DNA of 64,000 nucleotides from Telopea speciosissima. Taxonomy: Eukaryota > Streptophyta > Magnoliopsida > Proteales > Proteaceae. Positions within the stretch are counted from its first letter, which is position 1. Each line of letters starts with the position of its first letter. The position numbers and the translations under genes were made by a program. The stretch covers positions 11,111,563 through 11,175,562 of the forward strand of contig NC_057922.1 in assembly GCF_018873765.1 (NCBI RefSeq). The letters run 5' to 3'. The notes beneath the pieces were generated by a model that saw only the letters and a list, made by a program, of their open reading frames with translations, was not told the DNA's origin and did not search any database. Shown here piece by piece: positions 35,032-46,656 of the stretch.

Positions 35032-37849
35032 AAAGAGGATGCGTACAACTCTTAGGCTTGAAGCCAAATTTCTGATAGCTCCCAAGCATCACCTTTGAAA
35101 AGGAATATTTGAATTAACACCCTGAAGGCCTGCCTGCAGAGTGCAGAATATGGAGGCTAAGCAGAGCAGGTAGAAACAAAATTTTATTCAGCAAGGAGGA
35201 GAGTTGTTATTGGAAGATCTGAATAAACTCTTCCAAGAGAAAAATAGATTTCTGTTTGGCAATGAATGTGAAGCCTCCACCTGATCTCTTATTAGGAGCT
35301 TGTGGAACCATGCTGACAGTTAATTCAATTTTAACTTGCATTCTGTTGAAGAACAGGTTACCTTTTCAGAAGGGAAATTATGTAAGTTTATTTTTTCTAT
35401 AATTACATACATGTCTCTTTTCTGTTGGTTTTTTTTGGAACACAATACAATATATATTGCTGGTTTACATTAGTAAAAGACTATATTATTGGGTTTAAGG
35501 TAGTCAGACCAGTGCAATGGCATATAGGGCAGAGGTTTTTTTGCATCTTAGCCATTGCTTGATACACAGCAGTATGGAAGCTATGGCCACAATCTAGAAC
35601 TCCCAGCTCATACTACTACTCCTCTCATTAAAGGCAGTGTAGGCATGTCTTGTCACTCACATTTTCTACAAGGACCTGTGAGAAAGTTCAAAACCTTGAT
35701 TGAAATAATTGAAAAGTGAGAAGATATGGATACCTGACAAATACTGCTGGGTTCCTTCAGAGAGAGTTCTGTTCTGAGGATAAAAAACATTTTCGAAGTT
35801 TTAGATATTCGATCTTTAATTCTTCAGATATCTTTGTGCTGACATTCCCTATATGATCTTCGAAAGCCAATAACTTCTTAGGAAGGTAAGAGATAAAATA
35901 TGACAAAATGGATAAAGTAGATCACACTTTCATATAAAAGGATTCATGGACATACCTCATTGACATTTTACTTCAGATAAGATTTGATTTTAGTTCTATA
36001 GGAGATGGGATTTGATTTTACTTCTATTTCAGTTTTGGAGTTGGGAAAGGGAAATTTATTTCTTTTTCACTTTATATTTGTAAGCAATCAAACATAATTA
36101 ATTGAAGAATGAACTGGGTTTGTTTGTTTGTTTGTTTGTTTGGTTAAAGCCTGCGTGGCCTAGGCAGCTTGGCTGCCGTTCCCTTCTCTGCCCTCTCTTC
36201 TCCTTTTCCTTCTCATTTACGGTTAGTAACAATCTGTTTGTACGTTTTCCCAATCAACCCTTTCAGTATGATCTCACCATTAACTTCCTACATCCTTTGC
36301 AGTAAACAATTTTTTTTTTTTGGAAGGGAGGGGGGGGGTGTTTAAAGACTCTTTGTGTTGTAATTTGAAGTTCTTAATTTTGATTATCATCTATGTTGAA
36401 GTTTAAACGAACTCTAAACAGAAAAGCACCATCCATGGATGACTAAATAGATAGTGGACAATATAACCAATCCTAAGTTGGCAATCTATATATTATTGGC
36501 TAGGTATTATCGGAGCAATCCAAAAACTATTGTATAATTTATTAGCCCTTTTAAGTGTAATCATGGGAGAATATTGACAAGAACACTAGACAGCAAAAAC
36601 CATTTATAAGAACAAATTTAATAATGTAAGTGAGCATGCCAGCAACTTTTTTAACTAATATTTTTAAGATTAGAAATCTAGTCCGAAGCTTCTAAAGTAA
36701 ATCCTGAGAACCCAGCCCAGCCCAGCCCACCCTCGCCTGGAATCCAGCCATCTATGTATTGTAGACAGACAGCAAGGCATTAATGTAGCCCAAACAAGGA
36801 GTTCGGAACCCCATTTTAATTACTAATACAACTTCTTTGTCTGCCCACGTGTCTCCATGAATCCTACTTTGGATTATTCTAAACCATTGGTTTACAATGC
36901 TTAGGCTCCTGCTTTATTTATATGGGAACTAACTTATAATTAGAATTATTATTAGAAACTAGTTTAAGTGAGAGAGACTTGGAATTTGAGCTGTGATTTC
37001 AGTCTGTACTTAGTGTACTGTTGTGTGGTGGGTGTAGACAAAAGGGAACCATGGAAATGGGAAGTTTTGAGTTCTGACTCATCTCATCGACCATTGAGTG
37101 TAGCAATGGTTAATGAAAGTTGGGATCTGGGGCCCTTTTAATTTTAAACCCGATATCTCATTTCATGTCTCTGTCGGCCGATAACTTTTTATCCCCCACT
37201 CAGTTGTGTCTTTTATTCTTTTACATACTTGGAAACAGAACTTTGCCATATAGGCAGTTCTACGGTTCTTCGCATCTACCCAAAAAAAAAAAATTCTCAA
37301 GTAAACCCTAAACTAATACCACAATTCTTACTTCCGACACTACACCTAGTGTGCTAGAATTTGGGTATCCCAATCTTCGAGATACTTTCCATTTGAGAGG
37401 AATCATATTTCTTTTTAGGTTATATTTAGTGTAACCAAGCACTGCTTATACGGAGTTGTCACCGACAAATTAGAATGTTAGTTTGGTGTTTTAGTTTGAT
37501 CTCTGTACAATAGAAAATAAGGTATTTTGAATAATCAAGATTTTTTTTTTTTTTATAGAAACAAATCTATTGTTCAACATGTGTAAGACACATGATTGTA
37601 AAAGACCGGTAATCAAGATGTTAGACTTATAACAATCTCAAGTCAGCATCATAATCTTGTTCTATTTTTCTATTATGAGATTTTGTTTTTTATTTGTTTT
37701 TTATTTATTTTTTCTATGTAATGTAGACGGTAACAACTCCTTGTAATCAGGTATACTTACACCAAAATTAACACTTTTGTGTGTGTATTTTTCATTATTT
37801 TTTGCCACGATTAAAGGTTTGTAAGTTATAAGCCGACAATTATAGGTTT
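35032..37849. other. Intergenic region after CRR6, no gene seen
   Basis: The first few hundred bases probably include the CRR6 3' UTR. A (TTTG)n run lies at about 36117-36143 and a G9 tract at 36330-36338. No domain, RNA gene or bounded transposon is recognised. Confidence 0.55.
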
Positions 37850-38010
37850 AGAGGGCAAACTTCAGTGCAACGTTAAAATTGCTCCATTGTGATCGTAGGT
37901 TCGAGTCGAGAAACAATCTTTCTGTAAAACAGGGATAAGGTTGCGTACATTATGACCCTCCCCAGACCCCGTAGTGTGGAAGCCTTGTGCATTGAGTACA
38001 CATTTTTTAA
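37850..38010 (+). mobile_element. Au-type SINE
   Basis: It has the internal promoter-like stretch CTTCAGTGCAACGTTAAAAT...GCTCCATTGTGATC, the B-box GGTTCGAGTCGAG, and the diagnostic 3' part GGATAAGGTTGCGTACATTA...GACCCTCCCCAGACCCC...AGCCTTGTGCATTGAGTACA followed by a short T tail. This matches the plant Au SINE layout, with point changes; it is near full length. Confidence 0.85.
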
Positions 38011-38339
38011 CTTGTAAGCCCACCATCGAAGCAATTTAACAAACCATACCAGTACCCTTTTTTAAATTGTAAACCCACCATTGAAGCAATTAACAAACCT
38101 GACCACGTAATGATTCGATTTGATCTCAAAGCAATCAATACAACTCAGCTCAACTTAATTCAACCACCTTTTCCACTAAAGAGGGTCTGCTATATGGATT
38201 TTCATTTGTCAATCAACTCGATTCAAAGACATCCTTGCAATTAGTACTAAGTTGTGCATGTTTTTCTAAAAAATTCTCCCAGGGTCATTTTAAGTTACTC
38301 TTATAGTTCTTCTAATCTGAATCATATCATTTTTTTTAT

Positions 38340-39200
38340 CCCCAGTAAAAAATTCGTATTATTGTTCTCTACTAGAACAGTCAAAGGCTTATGTTATACA
38401 TATTTTGTGCCTCCTCAAAGGACATTCTCTCAACTTACCATGTATTGAAGCTATTCTTATTTAATGGTGATATCTTCATATTAACAATTTTTATTAAGTT
38501 CTAATATCTATCCTCATTTTGCCTATATTAAGTTTGTTTATATGTGTTTCTTTACTGTCAAACATTTAGCTCCATACATTATTATTGGTCATATGACTAT
38601 CCTTTAAAGATTTTTTTTTTTTTTTTTACTTTTAAAGGAATATATCGATCATACAACACTCCAAAGGCACCTCTCTACTTTATCCATGATGCTCTAATTC
38701 TTTGTGTAACACCATTCTTTATTTTCTTCTTACTTATTTATGATTGAACCTAAGTACCTAAATAATCAATTTGTGGAATCTCCATATTATCAATTTTTAT
38801 TATCGCACTTTCAATCAAATTATTACCAAAGTTACTTACCATATACTCTGCTTTTGTGTTGTCTATCTTACAACCTTTTGATTCTAAGTAGATCTCTATA
38901 ATTCTAACTTGGTATTTCATCCCTAATTTTTGTTTCATCTGCCAAAATAATAACATCAACAAAAAACATATACCAATAGACATAATCATATACTTTGTTT
39001 TTGTTTTACTGATTTTAAAACCTTTTGATTCTAAAATAGACCTGTATAATTTCAACTTCACATTTTAACATAATATTTATTTCATATACTAAAACAATAT
39101 CATCAACAAAAAACATTCGTTTCACCAACGATTATGATCTTCAATATCTATAGACAACCCTTCTATGATTAGTGCAAATGCATACATGCTCAAAGCGATC
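38340..39200 (-). mobile_element. LINE fragment (RTE-like), reverse transcriptase C-terminal part
   Basis: On the minus strand: FFVDDIVLVYE (the FADD catalytic box), then LESKGFKISKTKTKYM, NNLIESAIIKIDNMEIPQID, LGSIINKE and later GAKCLTVKKHI. These follow the order of plant RTE-type LINE proteins (ADD, ESKGF..SRSKTEYM, YLGSII, YGAECWAVK). The ADD-to-ESKG segment occurs twice in tandem (about 38860-38970 and 38990-39110), an internal duplication of roughly 130 bases. Many stops; not active. Confidence 0.75.
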
Positions 39201-39620
39201 CATACAGTTCATTAAAAAAAGAAAGATTAACTTGTTAAACCGGCCAATCAAACTAGTTAAACTTTAAAGTGGGATCAGGGTTAAAATAATCGGTGAATCA
39301 GATCGGAATATTCACCTCAAGATTCCCAAATTTTTCCCTTCCAGGCCGATTCTGGGGTTAATCGGTAGGGACTGATCCGTCACTGATTCCTGATTTCCTG
39401 ACCTTGTTGCAGCGCTAATAAAATTTTAGGGTAATTTACACATACCACCCCTGAGGTTTGACGAAAGGATGATTTTACCCCCCAATTTTGGAAAATTCTG
39501 CGTATCCCCCTGAGGTTTACAAACGGTAACAAATAAACCCATTCCGTCAGTCTATGCCTAACACTGTTAAAATCAAAAGGTAAAGTGACAAAAATGCCCT
39601 TTCAAGAAAAAAAAAAAAAA

Positions 39621-39667
39621 CCTGCAACTCATCTTCCCCAAATCGATTGGGGAAGATGAGTTGCAGG
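39621..39667. repeat. 47-bp palindrome at the inner edge of the left arm
   Basis: CCTGCAACTCATCTTCCCC is followed by AAATCGATT and then by its exact complement: a perfect 19-bp stem around a 9-base centre that is itself nearly symmetric. It directly abuts the captured PIG-T sequence. Confidence 0.9.
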
Positions 39668-39669
39668 CT

Positions 39670-40090
39670 ATAGATAGAAGGTCTGTCCATTAGAACAGCA
39701 AGCCCAGCTTTGTCTCGACAAGGGAGCAACTTCAACCAGGGAGTTAGGTTCTCAGTAAAAACAACCTCCCATGGCAGAGCACCATACCTAAGGGTACCCA
39801 AGAATGGTCGAAAGCTCCAATGTGGAGAAGCATAAGCAGTAGATGATTCCAAGAAGTTAATCGAAGCACAGAAGAGACCCGAGAAGGTGTGGGTCAAATT
39901 TTTCCAGGTTGAATCGACCTGATTAGGGGGACATCGAAGACGGCCCACAACTCAACTCCGGGAGGTTTCGCATTTGCGCTCGATACAGGATCAAATCCAC
40001 CCCATCATTCGTAGTTCTAGCGACCTTGCATGAATGACAACTCCATCTCACGAATCCGAAATTTTTTAACCTAATCAAAGCAGCATAAAA
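39670..40090 (-). pseudogene. Captured fragment of the GPI-transamidase subunit gene PIG-T
   Basis: On the minus strand, starting near 40090, the reading gives EMELSFMQGR, WGGFDPVSSANAKPPGVELW, AVFDVP, NQVDSTWKNLTHTFSGLFCA, SINFLESSTAYASP, LRYGALPWEVVFTENLTPWL and KLLPCRDKAGL...LMDRPSIY. This is the order of plant PIG-T (GPI16 homologue), the ER-membrane subunit that helps attach proteins to GPI anchors. About 140 contiguous codons are present without an intron, with two stops and one missing base (in the CCC of DVPP). The homology stops at 39670, three bases from the terminal-arm palindrome. The copy is non-functional, and the donor gene is not in the window. Confidence 0.85.
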
Positions 40091-40340
40091 TCCCATTATT
40101 TATTACTCTTTGAACTTAAACTGTAGTTTTGAAGACGGTAACAAATTTTATTTTATTTTTTGATAGAAAGACGGTAACAATTAACAAACCCTAGATTCTG
40201 AACAAAAATAAAGTTGATCATAGAGTTAATAGCAAAATCTAGAAACACATATACAAATGGGTTAAAACCTAAAGCAAATGGAAGAGGGAAAGGAAGGAGA
40301 GTGAATCAGGATCGGTTCCATGGTGTTCCCTACAAGGATA

Positions 40341-40388
40341 CCTGCAACTTATCTTCCCCAAATCGATTTGGGGAAGATGAGTTACAAG
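40341..40388. repeat. 48-bp palindrome at the inner edge of the right arm
   Basis: CCTGCAACTTATCTTCCCC, AAATCGATTT and a near-complement form the counterpart of 39621-39667, with two or three mismatches in the stem. Confidence 0.85.
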
Positions 40389-41489
40389 TTTTATTTTTTT
40401 TCTTGAAGGGGCATTTTTGTCACTTTACCTTTTGATTTTAACAGTATTAGTCATAATCTGATGGAATAGGTTTATTTGTTACCGTTTGTAAACCTCAGGG
40501 GTATGTAGAATTTTTCAAAACTGAGGGATAAAATCATCTTTTCGTCAAACTTTAGGGTGGTACGTGTAAATTACCTTTTTTTATTACCAAAAAAAATCAT
40601 GTTGGTGGAGTCAACCTGGTTAAGCCTCCAGATTGGATCAATCTCCGGTCCATGTGTTAGATGTCTTTTGTCCCCACGAGCCAAGATCATGGAAATGGCT
40701 AATGTACATAATCAATTTCGTGATTCCATAATCCAACACATCAGATTTTGTGATTGATGTTCATTGGACGGTCAGATGGTGCTGTTGATGCACATGGCAC
40801 TGTATAATATAATGCTTCGAATGTTTTCACCGACAGATGATCACATTCGCCAAGTTGTCGGTGGCGGAGGGGATCGAGGAATTGAGTGATCAGAAGGCTA
40901 AGAATGCACGCCCACTAAAGTGGAGGATGGTTGTTGTCGTCACTTTAGTACCTCCCGACATCGGACGTCACCCGATGCTTCCCTGCACAACAAAGCAAAG
41001 ACAGCCTGCGCGTGAAGATGACGGTGGTCACGTTACAACTCTTTGTGCCACGTCATTACGCTCTACACACTGAGATGGAATGTCCACGTTTGAGTGGGCC
41101 CGCACAGCGGGAAACTAAGGCTGTCTACATGACAAGTGTTACGGTGTCCATCTTCATATTGCAATGGCAGATATCATTATTATATTCCACCACTTCTGCT
41201 GATCTATGTCACTCATTCACTTATTCATTTAAATTTTGATCCTTTTCCTTTCATCAAATTTTTAGTCAAGGACAAAATTCTGCCTTAATTATTAAGCTGT
41301 ATAATTTTAATCTCAAAAATTTATTGATTATTTGAAATAAGTTCATTTATATTGGTTAAGAAAAAATTTTATGAACAAAATATTCATTTGATCAAGCGTC
41401 CGAATCTCTCTCACACATTCTATCAAACACCTTCCGTGGATCTTCAAAAAGGAGTGCTCATCATAACTGGACACATTTCTCTTATCTAT

Positions 41490-42015
41490 AATCATCGTAA
41501 AACAATAACAACAATTTCAACATAGCCTTATCCCAAATAAATGGGGTTAGCCAATTATTGCTCTCCAATCAACTGTATTCGATGTCATATATGGTACGAG
41601 GTCTAAACTATGCATGTCTTTTCTCACCACTTCTCTTATAGTTATTTTAAGTTTACCCGAGTTATTTTAGTAATTTCAATATTCTAAATCAAATCATTCC
41701 TCCGTACTAAAGCATCCGAAGACCTTCATTGAACATAGTCGTACTACCTCAAATGACTCTCACATACCTTATCATGAATCGGAATTACTCCTAAGTCAAC
41801 TATATATAATATAGTAATTCCTTACTTTGTCCTTCCTAATCATGCCACACATTCATCTCAACATCATCATCTCTGCTACACTTAGTTTATCTATATGACA
41901 CTTCTTAGTTGCTTAACATTCCGCACCATACAACATAGCTGGTCATATGTCGATCCTATATATAAAAATTTCCTTTAATCTTTAAAGGGATATTATAAAC
42001 ACACAACATTACATA
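41490..42015 (-). mobile_element. LINE fragment (RTE-like) 3' end
   Basis: On the minus strand the body reads like the end of an RTE-type ORF (SYDQLCCMVRNVKQL, compare YGAECWAVKKQ), and it ends with CCCATTTATTTGGGATAAGG followed by TTG/TTA repeats. GGGATAAGGCTNNGTTGTTG is the familiar 3' terminus of plant RTE LINEs. Truncated and decayed. Confidence 0.7.
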
Positions 42016-43131
42016 CGAGAAACCTATTCCCGCTCACCACCTACCCTTGCCATGGCCACACCTTTATTACAGAAAATGCTGCCTTTCATCCTCTCAGACC
42101 TCCCACTCCATTGCAGACACACACAAGAAGACTCCCCCAAAACCCTTTGCTCATTTCTTCTTGGACTTTTCCCTCTTAAGATCTCTAATTCGAATGACCA
42201 ACTCTTGAATCTCACATTCACTTTTACATATGGTTGGCTTCTTCTGCTTCGTTCCATCGGGGAATGTTTCCCTTCTTTATGTTTTTAAAGGGAAATTACC
42301 ATGGTAACTTTCATGTTTTGAGCATTGTCACAATGTGCTCATTAAAGTGGAGTGTGAAATAGACTTGAAACAAATTTCATTCTCAAAACCTATCCTCAAC
42401 TATTTCACTATTTCTGGTGAGAAATAAAGTGCAAAAATCATACCATACATCCTAACTTAATTTTATTACCTCATAAAATATTTCTCAAAATCATACCAAG
42501 GAGAACCTAAATAACCCTCATGTGCTTATTTGTGTATTAGATTGTAATGGAAATGGAACCAATCGATCGACCAAATAAAGTGGGCATCTCCACTTTTCAT
42601 AGACCCCCAAACTGAAATGGCTGGTTTTCACAGTTTATATATGCAGTTTGTGTGAGATTTTTTATTTCTACTCTTTTTAATTTAATTTTTTTTTGTGAGT
42701 TTTAATTAGGGTGCATCTTGTTGTAACCAAAGTAGTAAATTTGGAAATCATAAACATCTTCTGATTTCTCTTTGTTTTTTTCCAGTCCTTCAAATTATAG
42801 GTAAAAAAGAATTACAAAATAATTTATCATATCATTTTCAAGAGCTATCATTGTAGTACAGATTTTTCGAGTACACATATTCAATGACATGATTTTCTCT
42901 TAATTGCAAGAAGAAGTGTGTTATACTAAAGAAAGAGAAAAAAAAAATAAGGATACAACTTTTTTTTCCCCAACTTTAGTTACAACAAGATTTTCCCTTT
43001 AATTATCTTAGATATTGTTGTTGCCGAGATCTTCCCCAAGCGAGGCCTGCACACAAGAGAATCAGAGAGGGCAGAGTAGATGAAAGGCCCGGAATTGGTT
43101 GGAGGGGGGGGGGGAGGAACTCTCCGAGAAT

Positions 43132-43259
43132 GCAGATCCTCTCCAACAACATTTAACCACCATAGTAGATCCCACACCATCCATTGAATATGGTCCCCAC
43201 ACCCCATGGATGATGTGAGATCGAGTTTGGTGGTTAAATGTCATTGGAGAGGAATTGGG
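43132..43259. mobile_element. Miniature inverted-repeat element, 128 bp
   Basis: Arms of about 50 bases: GCAGATCCTCTCCAACAACA...TTTAACCACCA on the left, and the complement of CCAATTCCTCTCCAATGACA...TTTAACCACCA on the right. The whole can fold into one hairpin. Non-coding. Confidence 0.7.
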
Positions 43260-44135
43260 CTCCTCTCTGATGCCTAAGTCAGATTTTAGAGTAAAACAAC
43301 AATTAACGGGGGCCAAAGATGGAAAGTTGATATCAGAGCTAGAAGAACTAGGTTAAGTTCTCTCATCCCCCTTTCTTCAGAGGGTGGTTTCCTTATATAT
43401 TTGATGGCGCCTCAAATGTCCTTCATGTTCTCAGAGTTACGTGTTGCTTAAGTTTGCTGGAGATCAGGGTGGGAATCGTCAACCGAATTTGTCAGTAACT
43501 GAGTTGGCGTTGTCAGTGATCGTGCTTTCTCTAGGCCACATGTAAAGTTCCTCACGCATGGTTCTAGCATGAAGTTACAGTTGAGGAGGGTTCAACCGGA
43601 TTGTTTATTTAAAACCACCCAAGTTAATCTGGTTTATGCAGTTCTTGCCCTCAAGTACTGCATAAGTCCAAGAACACATATCCCATGGCAACAAACCAAA
43701 CCGACAGAGCCAGCGTGGTTTAAACACTTTGCGGCCCCTCGAGAAATCTTAACGGGGATCCAAAGTCCATGAAAGAGGGACATAGTTTCATAAGAGACAC
43801 ATTTCAGTACGATCATATAAGAAAGCATTTCAACTTTTTTATCTCCATTATTCTTTAATTCTTTTTTTTTTTTAATTTCATATATTTCTTTCTTTTGTCT
43901 TTTCAAAACGAAAAAGAGGTACTATTTATCTCTCTATGCCATCATCAAATTGGGTCGCACTAGTCATCCAAGCCGGGCATTAATTGCACATCTCAAAGTT
44001 TTAAACTTCTAACAGTGAAAGAGAGAAACAAAGGAAACTCATCTCACTTTGGGAACTCCAAGTTTGTTATTTCTTTTCATTCTGCCCCTTCTTCTTCCTC
44101 TTTTCAGTTCATCCTTGCACATAAGCTTTTCTCAA

Positions 44136-44652
44136 ATGAGGCCTGCTTTACTAGTCTCTGTCATGCTCTTTCTTCTTGTAGAGGCTCAAGGTATGTACCT
44201 TATCTCTCTTCAACATTAGGATTAGGGTTTTTGTTCTTTGAACCCACACTATTATTGTCTAATTTGTTTCTGTCTTAAATTTATTAGCTATTCGAGTACT
44301 GCAACAAGATATTTCATTAGCTGGTCATCAGAAATTCCATGTAGGTGTTTGAATTTTTATGTTGTTTGGATTCTCTGAACTGGGTTTCTCCAGTTCTCTT
44401 TTGTTTTGATTTTAATGGTGAAAAGGTATGGTGATGCAGGAAGAAAAGGAAAGTAGTTTAATGAAAGAAAGTGGTGGTATTGGTGCTGCTAGGGTTGGAG
44501 AGGCTGCTGCTGCTGTTCTTTGCAAAGATGGGCACTGTTCAGGTACCATGGAGAGAAGATTTTCTAGGGTAGCCAAGGAAGCCAACCATAGGAGACCAGT
44601 GTTCCATGAAGATTACTATGGTCCAAGAAGTCACAAACCTAGGCACCATTAA
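44136..44652 (+). CDS. RGF/GLV/CLEL-type secreted peptide hormone precursor
   Basis: Three exons, 44136-44190, 44288-44340 and 44440-44652, join in phase to 106 residues. Residues 1-18 (MRPALLVSVMLFLLVEAQ) are a signal peptide; the middle is variable with an Ala-rich patch and a Cys pair (CKDGHC); the last 13 residues are DYYGPRSHKPRHH. This aligns with the mature RGF1 motif DYSNPGHHPPRHN: the Asp-Tyr site for tyrosine sulfation, the Pro at position 5, the His at 8, the Pro at 10 (hydroxylation in RGFs) and Arg-His near the end. Precursor size, signal peptide and C-terminal peptide are all as in root meristem growth factors, which act through RGI receptor kinases in root meristem and gravitropism control. 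The last residue is His where the family usually has Asn. The start is the only ATG giving a signal peptide with correct splicing. Confidence 0.82.
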
Positions 44653-45315
44653 ATCTATTTCTTGGGTTCTTCATCAATCTTTTGACCTGTTGTAGACAAT
44701 TAATGTTGTTAACATCTGACATGAGAACTGGCCGGGTTTGAAAAGAAATATAATTAAACCCCTTAACCATGTAATCAATTAGAAAGCAATTTGTCCAAGC
44801 TTCTTCTAATATTATCACCTTAAGGTTTCTTCTTGGATATATAAATAGACAGCTTGACACGAGATTTTGACATTTTGTAGTAAGCTAGTCCACAAGATAT
44901 GGTGTATAAAGAGATAGAAAACATGTTGTTTAGGTCTGAAATCAATTCTTATTAAGATGACCTACTCTATCTATTTGGTGCAGGAAGAAGTAGAAAACAT
45001 ATGACTACTGTGACCTCAAAGTCTGGTTTGCTTTGAAGGAAATCAAAACATAGTTCAGACCCTTCTCTCTCTCTCTCTCTCTTTTATAATTCTAAGGTCC
45101 ATTTACAGAGTGTGAAGAACAGTGGAGGGACCAAAATCAAACCCAGATAGGAAGCTATGAAGGATTAATTCTCTCTCTCTCTCTAAATAATAGCTAGAAC
45201 AGGCCTCGACCCAATTTGGTGACCAGTTCACCAGTTCAATCATTCCTATGAAACCTACTTGGTCAATGCTATATTTCGAGACAACAAATATGGGACTCCA
45301 CTACTAAATAATATT

Positions 45316-45660
45316 AAGGGTGTAAATCGGCTTGGAACCAGATATTCGGTTCGGTTTGATTATAGGGAGTGTTAATTGGTGTGATTCGAAACCAGATCCA
45401 GTCCTGTTTTGCATCTAAAAATAGATACTCGTATCAAACCTGTTTGGTACGTTCCAGCTCTTATTATAATATATTAGTTTATTGGTACCTAAATTCTGTT
45501 TAGTTTCGGTTTAAAGTTCTAACTGTTTGGTTTCTATGTTGGGATCGAAAAGTAACCCAGTCTGGTCTGGGTTCTGTTTCCCAGTTCCGAATTGTAATTA
45601 AATTCTATTTGTTTTGGTTTCAATTATTTGATATGGATCCGGTTCCAAGTCCACACCCTT
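45316..45660. mobile_element. Short non-autonomous inverted-repeat element
   Basis: The ends are AAGGGTGTAAATCGGCTTGG and the complement of AAGGGTGTGGACTTGGAACC. The inside is rich in GGTTTCGGTT/AACCGAAACC-like motifs. About 345 bp, non-coding. Probably hAT-related by its TAGGGGTGT-like ends, but no target duplication is visible. Confidence 0.6.
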
Positions 45661-46161
45661 AGATTCCAGTATTCTTCTACCCGGTTCAGAGATTTTATAC
45701 ACCAACCAAACTGGTTCATCTGTGTACAACCTATAAACAGTTTCTATGCTGGGTCAGATTCCAATTAAAATAAACCTAAACTTTCAAATGAGCCAATTCC
45801 TAAGTTCATTTACATATTGTAGTCATGAGTTCAGAGGTGTTGGATCATTTATATACATTAAAAGATCAGGGAATAAGAAAGCATAAAAATGGATATCATA
45901 GAAGAGTTTGGGTATTCACTACAGTAGGTGGCATATGCATGTGACCAAACAAACCCCTGTTGTGTTTTTGAGGCCCGACAAGGTCCACTAGGAATTTCGA
46001 GATGGGCGGGGCCTGCCTTGTTTCCCATATATTTGTTTGCACTGGTGACTGGTGAGTGGTCAGATCGATAGGGTGGGCCGTGGGCCCATTTTCTTTGTTA
46101 GGACATGTAGCTGATGGTCTGGCTTACAAGACATTAGGACGCCTGGAATATGGATTAGGGT

Positions 46162-46330
46162 AATGCGGTATAGTTCGGGGTAGAGATGTCGACATTTGAC
46201 AAACATGAAATCCAACGGTGTTAAACTTGAAAAGAAAAAAATAAAAAAATCGAGGCGGTGCAGATCGGACCATTGAATGTCGTGCCTGCCAATTTCGACC
46301 TCTCCACCTTAAACTGCACCACACTGCACC
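46162..46330. mobile_element. Miniature inverted-repeat element
   Basis: The left arm TGCGGTATAGTTCGGGGTAG pairs with the complement of the right arm, TGTGGTGCAGTTTAAGGTGG. About 170 bp. The sequence at 26846-26935 has a similar arm (GTGCGGCAGTGCTAGGTGG) and may be a relic of the same family. Confidence 0.5.
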
Positions 46331-46419
46331 ATGGAGGAATTGGAGAAGATTTTAATCTATTTCTTAATCCACATTGAGCACAAACTCGTTATGTAGTAAG
46401 TTTTTACTATTGTAGCTAT

Positions 46420-46505
46420 AGAGGATCGACCTCAGTGCAACAATAAAGTTGTTCCATTGCATATTATAACTTTAGTTGCGGGACCCTCGTGCACTTGGTT
46501 CTCCA
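46420..46505 (+). mobile_element. Truncated Au-like SINE
   Basis: CCTCAGTGCAACAATAAAGT, TGTTCCATTGC and GACCCTCGTGCACTTGG correspond to the 5' part and a shortened 3' part of the Au SINE, as in the copy at 37850-38010. The middle, including the B-box, is eroded. Confidence 0.55.
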
Positions 46506-46613
46506 TATCATACATATTTGGCAGAGAAACATCAAATTCCAAATCATAACATTAACAGATAAGATACCCAATGATAAGATGGATAGTCAATATACTAATA
46601 ACATTTATCAAAA

Positions 46614-46616
<3 letters not shown>

Positions 46617-46654
<38 letters not shown>
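46617..46654. repeat. (AT)n microsatellite
   Basis: A pure AT run of 38 bases, self-complementary. Confidence 0.95.

Positions 46655-46656
<2 letters not shown>

Larger units (their letters stand above)
39430..40575. mobile_element. Gene-capturing Mutator-like element carrying a PIG-T fragment
   Basis: The ends are GGTAATTTACACATACCACC and the complement of GGTAATTTACACGTACCACC, with long inverted arms of about 235 bases (39430-39667 and 40341-40575) sharing CTGAGGTTT, AAACGGTAACAAATAAACC and AAAGTGACAAAAATGCCC. Long arms and a captured gene piece point to a Pack-MULE. The insertion site is A/T-rich, and the flanks AAATTTTAG and TTTTTTTAT agree at only part of 9 positions, so the duplication has decayed. 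No transposase is present. Confidence 0.75.
40576..44135. other. Intergenic region before the peptide gene
   Basis: Apart from the LINE fragment (41490-42015), the inverted-repeat element (43132-43259) and a G11 tract at 43104-43114, I recognise nothing. 40820-41110 is unusually GC-rich and has open frames on the plus strand without recognisable domains. Confidence 0.5.

Noticed and set aside
40820-41110. GC-rich open frames suggesting a small gene
   Set aside because: No recognisable motif, and two overlapping frames are equally open, which suggests composition rather than coding.
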